29,993 bases of DNA from Treponema sp. GTDB lineage: Bacteria > Spirochaetota > Spirochaetia > Treponematales > Breznakiellaceae. Positions 24,944 through 29,993 of the stretch are shown in pieces; the first letter of the stretch is position 1, and each line of letters begins with the position of its first letter. The stretch is from positions 1 to 29,993 of the forward strand of contig JAITAI010000178.1 in NCBI GenBank assembly GCA_031284195.1, read 5' to 3'. The notes under the pieces are model-generated. The model saw nothing but the letters and a program-made list of their open reading frames with translations. It was not told where the DNA came from and did no database searches. A program made the position numbers and the translations under genes.

Positions 24944-26344
24944 TTATCGCTTGAGGGTCAAGAGTTCTTGCAAGAGCTGATCCGCGGTCTGGATGGTCCG
25001 GGAATTGGCCTGAAAACCCCGTTGGGTAACGATCATGTCGGTAAACTGTTCGGCCATATCCACGTTGGACATTTCCAAGACACCGGAGACGATCCCACCC
25101 TTGCCCGCGATTCCCGAAGGTCCAATGTTAGCCGCCCCGGAGTTGGTAGAAACCACATAGAGGTTTTCCCCGGCTTTTTCCAGCCCTCCCTGATTGGTGA
25201 AACTGGCCAAGGCAATCTGGCCGATGGTCCGGTTTGAGCCATTGGAATAGACCCCGGTAATGATCCCGCTGGCATCGATCTTGAAATTGTCCAGATAGCC
25301 CATGGAATACCCGTCCTGCATCACCGCCTTGGAAGAACTCTGTTCTGCATACTGGGTAATAGAATTGACAAAGCCCCCCACAGTACCCAGGTTCAGGGCA
25401 AATTCTTGACGCACCTGGGCCCCCTCCGCATCAGGATCCGTGTTCTGTACATCATAGGCCACGTTCATGATCACGTTTCCCGCCCCGCCCGATTCATTCC
25501 CTGCCCCGTCTACTGCACTGAGGAGGGTCCCGTTATTAGAGAAATTCACCGTAAAGGCCGCCCCTTCCCCTGCTGCCGGCGCTTGTTCCCCAAGCCCGAT
25601 AGCGGTATTGGTACCTACCTCGGCATCTGGATCCACCACTACCGCGGCGTTCCAGCTATTGGCCGTACCGGGCACCCGGGTAAACTCCACCTGAAGGATA
25701 TGCTCCTCTCCAAAGGTATCGTAGATCTTGATAGTCGTATTCCAGGTTCCCCGCTGAATATCCAAGGCAGTGGCCCCTTCGGGGATTTCAGGGATCCGTT
25801 TATCTAGGTTACAGGCAAAGTTAACCATGGTGGTGGCCCGGGCCGGATCCTTGGAACCTACCGGGATTATCAGATCTTCTGCATCCCGGGAAACATCCAA
25901 GGTCTGCACCCCTTGTACGTCTTGAGCCATCCAGCCCTGTACCTTCATCCCATTGGCAGGATTCACCAGGGTTCCTTCTTGATCCACGTTAAAGGCCCCT
26001 GCCCGGGTATAATAGGAATTAGCCCCCTCTTTCAATACAAAAAAACCGGTACCCTTAATCGCCAGATCGGTCCCTACCTGCGTCGATTGAAAGGCCCCTT
26101 GGGTATGGATCGTATCAATAGAAGCAATAGACATACCGAGACCCACTTCTTTAGGGTTTACCCCTCCGAGGTCTTCGGTAGGCCGGGAAGCGCCTTGAAG
26201 CTGCTGATAGAGCAGGTCCTGAAAATTAACCCGCCCCTTCTTGAAACCCACCGTATTGATATTGGCAATGTTATTACCAATGACATCCATTCGAGTTTGA
26301 TGATTCTGCAGGCCTGATACGCCGGCAAACAATGATCGCATCAT
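24944..26344 (-). CDS. flgE: FlgE, flagellar hook protein
   Basis: A 466-residue hook subunit. The N-terminal rod/hook signature is MRSLFAGVSGLQNHQTRMDV then IGNNIANINTVGFKKGRVNF. The middle D1/D2 domains are Gly/Asn/Ala-rich. The C-terminal helix region has VDMAEQFTDMIVTQRGFQAN and SRTIQTADQLLQELL. With ATG 26344 as Met1, Lys165 lies in PVGSKDP and Cys178 in VNFACNLD. These match the residue numbers of the lysinoalanine cross-link known in T. denticola FlgE, and Cys178 is the only cysteine in the chain. A second ATG follows directly (26341). AGGGAG lies about 10 nt upstream. Confidence 0.97.
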   Translation of the reverse strand: MMRSLFAGVSGLQNHQTRMDVIGNNIANINTVGFKKGRVNFQDLLYQQLQGASRPTEDLGGVNPKEVGLGMSIASIDTIHTQGAFQSTQVGTDLAIKGTGFFVLKEGANSYYTRAGAFNVDQEGTLVNPANGMKVQGWMAQDVQGVQTLDVSRDAEDLIIPVGSKDPARATTMVNFACNLDKRIPEIPEGATALDIQRGTWNTTIKIYDTFGEEHILQVEFTRVPGTANSWNAAVVVDPDAEVGTNTAIGLGEQAPAAGEGAAFTVNFSNNGTLLSAVDGAGNESGGAGNVIMNVAYDVQNTDPDAEGAQVRQEFALNLGTVGGFVNSITQYAEQSSSKAVMQDGYSMGYLDNFKIDASGIITGVYSNGSNRTIGQIALASFTNQGGLEKAGENLYVVSTNSGAANIGPSGIAGKGGIVSGVLEMSNVDMAEQFTDMIVTQRGFQANSRTIQTADQLLQELLTLKR

Positions 26345-26379
26345 ATCGTATATACTCCCTAGCTTAAAGGTTGTTCAGC

Positions 26380-26817
26380 CTATTCCTCAAATACCTTAGT
26401 AACCTGGTTCCAGGAATAATAGGAACCCTGTACCAACACTTCAGGACTATCCCCTCGGGTTACTGCCTTAACCGTACCCTGGATAACCTTATCTCCCACC
26501 GCTATTTCCACGGATTTCCCCAGAGCACCGGTAGCTTCACTCCCTGCAACTAGAGCCGCAAGCCGGGAAAAATCCGTGGCCATACTGGTTATCTGATCCA
26601 GGGTGGAAAACTGGGCCATCTGGGCGATAAATTCCTTATCTTCCATCGGAGCCGTGGGGTCTTGATAGGAGAGCTGGGTAATCAGGATCTTAAGAAAATC
26701 ATCTTTCCCCAGATTCTGTTGAGGATTCTTCCCCTGGTTTATCTTATTGTTGTGTTCTTTCACCCATTGGGCAAGCTCTGCCTGCTCTTGTGAACTCAGT
26801 ATGGCTTGAAGCTCCAT
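26380..26817 (-). CDS. flgD: FlgD, hook cap/scaffold protein
   Basis: A 145-residue hook assembly scaffold. The N-terminal conserved region is LGKDDFLKILITQLSYQDPT followed by APMEDKEFIAQMAQFSTLDQ, the FlgD signature. The C-terminal portion (about 95-140) is a short beta-rich domain and lacks the long Fn3/Tudor-type extension of enteric FlgD; short forms are, from memory, normal in spirochaetes. GGGAGGAG lies upstream of ATG 26817. It lies between the FliK-like gene and flgE, as expected for its role. Confidence 0.95.
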   Translation of the reverse strand: MELQAILSSQEQAELAQWVKEHNNKINQGKNPQQNLGKDDFLKILITQLSYQDPTAPMEDKEFIAQMAQFSTLDQITSMATDFSRLAALVAGSEATGALGKSVEIAVGDKVIQGTVKAVTRGDSPEVLVQGSYYSWNQVTKVFEE

Positions 26818-26833
26818 ATAATGACTCCTCCCT

Positions 26834-28321
26834 TTATACCAGCATATCGATCGGAATATGGCCCGATGAACCGCCGTTCCCGGCTGCCCTGAAGCCTAGT
26901 CCCCCTTCCCCGTTCATTTCCGAGGCTGTATCATAAGTAGACAGGGCAAAGCGTTCTGAAAAAAACGGCCCTGCTTCAGAATCGCTCTGCTGGGGATTTC
27001 CCCCCTGCCCATCTGTCCCTGAGGCCAAAGCCGTATCCAAGCTCGTCTCTCCAAAGCCCGAATCCTTAAAGGCCTGTTCCAAGGAAGGTATTTCCCGCTC
27101 AAATGCCCGAAGCGCCTCATTGCTTTCTACGATGATGTGCCCTATTATCTTCTTTTCGGCTAGTTCAAGTTGTATCTTTACATTTCCCAGGGATTCCGGT
27201 CTGAGGGCAAGCCGTATGGTTCCTTCGCCACCATCCCGTAACAACACATGGGCTTGCCGGACAATATCTCCGTTGAGATTTTGGGAGAGCTCTCGGGCGA
27301 GGAGATCCTCGAAACTACGGGTGAGGGAATTCTCTCGCGAATTCGGCAGGCCTTCCCGATCTTGGGTATCGGTGTGGAGGTCCACTGTGAGTTCTAGGGT
27401 CTTAGTTTCTCCTACTGGTTTTGTATCCCCCGGAACCAGGGACCCCGAAGCAGACTCTGCCTCTTCCCGGGAACGGATATCCCGAAGGTCTATCCGTTCC
27501 CGGCGTTTATCCCGGGCCTTGACATCCAAATCCCTCTTGAGACCCTTCCGAGCAGGTTCTTCACCGGCCTCCATCCCCTGCCGAGGATCCAGAGAAAACC
27601 GCATCTGCTCATCTGTTCCTATAGACTGACTTGTCCGAAAAAGCCTTGCCTTGGGGGAACCTGCTTTTTCAGCGCCAGTACTATCATCCCGATTCTGCAC
27701 CTTGAGCTTGGAGATACCCCCTTGGGAACCGGCTTCTTGAACTGCGGCTCCGGTCTGCACCAGCGGATCCCCGGATCTGGTTTCTGTTCGGGAACCTGGG
27801 GTTGCGGAAAGGTGCGTCTTACTCATCTGATGGCGTAGCGAAGGGGAATTGTCTCTTTTCTGAAGCGATACGTGAGGGCCTGCCTGATTAGGCCCCTGTC
27901 CTTCCTGAACAACCAGGAAAGAAAAAGGCCCTCCCGGATCCCGGTTATTCCTGCTGCTCTGGCTCAGGTCTTGTACCGTTTCCCCAGAACGAGACTTTCC
28001 CCCTCCCTGGGCTTCTCCACCGGATAAGCGGCTCTTTTTTTGCGGATGGTTCTTAGTACCATTCCCTTGACGTTCATCACCGGATCGGACTTCTTCTATG
28101 TGCTGACCGTCCCCCAGAGCACCCAGCTTGGGGCCGGTTCCAGTTGAACTATTCTTAACCAGCCCTTCAAGAAGCCGAGCAAAAAAATCGAGCCTGTCCT
28201 GTTTACGGGACTTTCCCTGATCCTGCTTAGAACTAAGCGATTGGGGTTCTCGCTTATCCATCCCGTTCATTCCCTCAAGGGAACCATCCGAACTATGCAT
28301 CCCGGGAGATACTTGCATCAT
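26834..28321 (-). CDS. fliK: FliK-like hook-length control protein (Tap1/FlbC type)
   Basis: A long, mostly disordered protein (495 residues) rich in Ser, Gly, Arg, Gln and Lys, with a folded C-terminal Flg_hook domain at about 345-440. That domain contains VRQAHVLLRDGGEGTIRLAL and RPESLGNVKIQLELAEKKI, the conserved part of FliK. A disordered N-terminal ruler and a C-terminal switch domain fit hook-length control through FlhB. The frame extends to GTG 28324; ATG 28321 has GAGGAGG 7 nt upstream and is used. It precedes flgD by 16 bp. In T. pallidum the corresponding gene is called tap1, and in Borrelia flbC. Confidence 0.88.
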   Translation of the reverse strand: MMQVSPGMHSSDGSLEGMNGMDKREPQSLSSKQDQGKSRKQDRLDFFARLLEGLVKNSSTGTGPKLGALGDGQHIEEVRSGDERQGNGTKNHPQKKSRLSGGEAQGGGKSRSGETVQDLSQSSRNNRDPGGPFSFLVVQEGQGPNQAGPHVSLQKRDNSPSLRHQMSKTHLSATPGSRTETRSGDPLVQTGAAVQEAGSQGGISKLKVQNRDDSTGAEKAGSPKARLFRTSQSIGTDEQMRFSLDPRQGMEAGEEPARKGLKRDLDVKARDKRRERIDLRDIRSREEAESASGSLVPGDTKPVGETKTLELTVDLHTDTQDREGLPNSRENSLTRSFEDLLARELSQNLNGDIVRQAHVLLRDGGEGTIRLALRPESLGNVKIQLELAEKKIIGHIIVESNEALRAFEREIPSLEQAFKDSGFGETSLDTALASGTDGQGGNPQQSDSEAGPFFSERFALSTYDTASEMNGEGGLGFRAAGNGGSSGHIPIDMLV

Positions 28322-28384
28322 CACCCAGCCTCCTCATACTATATCCGCAACTTATCAAACTTCGACCATTTTTGTATTGTTACC

Positions 28385-28500
28385 AGTGGCGGTTTCAAAA
28401 GGTACTATAGGGAAAAAACGGATATTAGACCGCTTTTTCAAGGAACCTCTTTCACAGGACCTTAGGTGGTTCGTACTAATCGAGTTTTGAAACTGACTCA
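28385..28500 (+). repeat. Dispersed structured repeat, copy C (short, diverged)
   Basis: In the flbB-fliK gap. The left end AGTGGCGGTTTCAAAA resembles the copy B end. TAGGGAAAAAACGG opens a 10-bp hairpin with one mismatch and again an 8-nt loop (28412-28421 with 28430-28439). The right end is ATCGAGTTTTGAAACTGACTC. The middle of the core is replaced by different sequence. It has the same orientation as copy B. Confidence 0.6.
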
Positions 28501-28573
28501 CCACATGGCGCATGGTTTCCCCCTGCCTGGAACCGAATCCTTATCGAAAAAAATCGAAAAAACGGTAAGATCC

Positions 28574-29206
28574 TCAGTTGAGGGTAGCAGGTCTCCCCAC
28601 CATCTTCCGCTGTAACCCTGCGGCTCGTTCAGCGGGCAAGAGGGACATCCAATAAGAGACGATAGAGGCAGTTCCCTCTGCCTGAGCTAGCTCTTCAGCC
28701 TTCCTAAACACGTCGATAGCATCCTGATCTTCCATTTCGGTAATGATACCCACCGCTTGTTGGGGGGGCATACCGGTCAAGTACCGGGCAACCTGTTCTA
28801 CATTGCTACTCTTAGTTTCGGCGGCTTGCATCAAGGCGTTAAAAGAAGTCTCCCGTTCATCCAAGCCTTTCTGTCGCTCTTCCAATGCCTGGGCCATTTG
28901 TTCTATTTCACCCCGTCGGCTCTGAATATCCTGTTCCTGTTTTTCCAGTTCCAAACCACGCAGTTCCAAGGCTTCCAGCCGTATGGCAAGCCGTTCCGCG
29001 TCCAGAGAAAGCAACTCTTCATCCACACGGGTACCGCTGCTACGGCCTTCCCGGCCTATGAAACGGTAGAGAGGGGATAAAAGGGTCTTAGCATCGATCA
29101 CATTGAGATAATCGAACCACACGAATCCTCCTCCGGCAAGGACCAAGATGAGCAATAAGAGCACGATTATCTTGCCGAGAATCCGTGGTTTTCCGAATGA
29201 GGCCAC
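28574..29206 (-). CDS. flbB: FlbB-like periplasmic-flagellar collar protein
   Basis: A 210-residue membrane-anchored protein with one N-terminal membrane segment (about 11-30, GKIIVLLLLILVLAGGGFVW). A long coiled coil follows (about 65-130, rich in Leu, Glu, Gln and Arg). The C-terminal helical domain resembles the MgtE-N/FliG-like fold: YLTGMPPQQAVGIITEMEDQ then DAIDVFRKAEELAQ. This order matches FlbB of Borrelia, a collar component of periplasmic flagella; the assignment is by layout and gene order. The start is GTG 29206 with AAGGAG 6 nt upstream. A repeat-containing gap separates it from fliK. Confidence 0.8.
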   Translation of the reverse strand: MASFGKPRILGKIIVLLLLILVLAGGGFVWFDYLNVIDAKTLLSPLYRFIGREGRSSGTRVDEELLSLDAERLAIRLEALELRGLELEKQEQDIQSRRGEIEQMAQALEERQKGLDERETSFNALMQAAETKSSNVEQVARYLTGMPPQQAVGIITEMEDQDAIDVFRKAEELAQAEGTASIVSYWMSLLPAERAAGLQRKMVGRPATLN

Positions 29207-29329
29207 CTCAATCTCCTTATACTTACTACATTAATCGGTTAAAAAAAACAATTCTTTAGGCTACCCTTCTCTAAAGTACTCCCATAGGTAAAAAGGAACG
29301 TATAGAAAAAGGCAGGAGCAGCCAGGGCT
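29207..29329 (-). promoter_or_regulatory. Leader/promoter region of flbB and the flagellar block
   Basis: This 123-bp gap on the minus strand is the first sizeable space upstream of the flagellar genes in the window. TTGTTT is 17 nt before TAGTAA, and a GTATAA lies just upstream of the ribosome-binding site. None is a convincing consensus promoter. Whether the block starts here or is read from genes before 29330 cannot be decided. Confidence 0.25.
29241..29276 (-). terminator. Weak candidate terminator after the CBS-ACT gene
   Basis: On the minus strand a 6-bp stem CTTTAG / CTAAAG (29271-29276 with 29254-29259) and an 11-nt loop are followed five bases later by eight T residues. The stem is AT-rich and short, so termination would be inefficient if it occurs. 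Confidence 0.3.
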
Positions 29330-29977
29330 TTAGAGTTCTCGGATATCTTCCAATTCCGTTTCCGGAATGGTTTGTATGATAGCTTCTATATCTGTGGGGC
29401 TGATACCGGATATTTTGCAGGTTCCCCTCCGATAGGAGAGGTTATCCCCTTCAGCGGAAACAAAAGACACGATGTTGCCCCCTTTTTCCGCAATGGCTCC
29501 GGCCAATTTCGCCAACTGGCCCGGCCGTTCGGTCATAGATAGGGTAATCCGTACCCCTGGGTGACGAGCGCCGAAAGCATTGATAAATACCTGCAGGAGA
29601 TCGGTCCCAGTGATAATGCCCACCAGGAGGGGGCCCCGCATCACCGGAAGGCAGCTAATATCCTTATCCGTCATGATCCGGGCAGCTTCCTCCACCACTT
29701 CGTTTTCCGCCACGGTGATGACCTGCTTTACCATGATTTTTTCGACCTTGAGCTTGGAAAGAAGATAGCTTATCTCATATATATCCAGGCTCGTGGCTAA
29801 GGAAGGCCCGGCTTTGAGCAGGTCCTTCCGGGTTACAATGCCGACAAGTTTATGGTTCTTATCGAGCACCGGCAAACGGCCTATTTTTTCCTTGTCCATC
29901 AGGGACCGGGCATCGTGCACCGAAATATCAGGATGCACAAAGATCGGATTCTTGGTCATAATACGGCTGATTATCAT
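29330..29977 (-). CDS. CBS-pair protein with C-terminal ACT domain (AcuB-like)
   Basis: I choose ATG 29977 (product MIISRIMTKNPIF) because GGAGGG lies about 5 nt upstream; an earlier ATG at 29989 sits on top of that ribosome site. The 215-residue product has two CBS motifs. The first (about 3-55) includes SVHDARSLMDKEKIGRLPVL and LVGIVTRKDLL. The second (about 75-130) includes VVEEAARIMTDKDISCLPVM and LVGIITGTDLL. An ACT domain follows (about 140-215), with VRITLSMTERPGQLAKLAGA and IAEKGGNIVSFVS. CBS pairs usually bind adenosine nucleotides and ACT domains bind small ligands such as amino acids. The target process is not known and no functional tie to the flagellar genes is visible. Confidence 0.88.
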   Translation of the reverse strand: MIISRIMTKNPIFVHPDISVHDARSLMDKEKIGRLPVLDKNHKLVGIVTRKDLLKAGPSLATSLDIYEISYLLSKLKVEKIMVKQVITVAENEVVEEAARIMTDKDISCLPVMRGPLLVGIITGTDLLQVFINAFGARHPGVRITLSMTERPGQLAKLAGAIAEKGGNIVSFVSAEGDNLSYRRGTCKISGISPTDIEAIIQTIPETELEDIREL

Positions 29978-29993
29978 GGGACCCTCCATTGAT

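Noticed and set aside
28241..28465. 74-codon plus-strand frame across the start of the FliK-like gene
   Set aside because: Antisense to fliK, running into repeat copy C; no ribosome site or known motif.
1..29993. tRNA/rRNA genes, CRISPR arrays, transposase or phage genes
   Set aside because: None seen: no regularly spaced direct repeats, no tRNA-like cloverleaf noticed in the gaps, and no recombinase or transposase motifs in any frame.

Overview
The window looks like chromosomal DNA from a spirochaete of the Treponema lineage. The main evidence is one long minus-strand flagellar/motility block in the spirochaetal order: flbB, fliK-like (tap1/flbC), flgD, flgE, flbD, motA, motB, fliL, fliM, fliY, fliO/fliZ, fliP, fliQ, fliR, flhB, flhA, flhF, flhG. 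It is followed by a membrane protein, fliA, a FapA/DUF342 protein and two small conserved genes. Supporting signs are a hook protein with the lysine and cysteine used for lysinoalanine cross-linking in Treponema, an FlbB collar-type protein, and a murB / cysS / ECF-sigma neighbourhood that, from memory, resembles T. pallidum. The G+C content looks near 50%, so a termite-gut-type Treponema is plausible, but the species cannot be fixed from sequence alone.

Layout. (1) 1-952 (-): murB, complete except for its extreme 3' end, divergent from (2) 1004-2461 (+): cysS. (3) 2525-5898 (+): a tightly overlapping four-gene cassette of ECF sigma factor, zinc-finger anti-sigma membrane protein, secreted protein, and a lipoprotein with two TIG-like domains and a transglutaminase-like fold that appears to lack its catalytic cysteine. 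(4) 5897-6088: an intergenic element with inverted-repeat ends and several hairpins. (5) 6187-6876 (+): archaeal-type UMP kinase, whose 3' end overlaps by 6 bp the last gene of the minus-strand block. (6) 6871-28321/29206 (-): the flagellar block. (7) 29330-29977 (-): a CBS-ACT regulatory protein.

How the genes work together. The flagellar block encodes the export gate (FliO, FliP, FliQ, FliR, FlhB, FlhA), the switch (FliM, FliY), the stator and its partner (MotA, MotB, FliL), hook building (FliK-like, FlgD, FlgE), placement/number control (FlhF, FlhG), sigma-28 (FliA), and spirochaete-associated accessories (FlbB, FlbD, FapA-type protein). Most junctions are within a few bases or overlap, which suggests one or a few long transcripts.

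The exceptions are several 230-275 bp gaps: fliA/fapA, fliY/fliO, fliM/fliL, fliL/motB and fliK/flbB. Three of these hold copies of one dispersed, structured, non-coding repeat. A fourth probably holds a degenerate copy, and the fifth only a short motif resembling it. This repeat family, the hairpin element next to pyrH, and the ECF cassette with the probable pseudo-transglutaminase lipoprotein are the least ordinary parts of the window. No tRNA, rRNA, CRISPR array, transposase or phage gene was seen.
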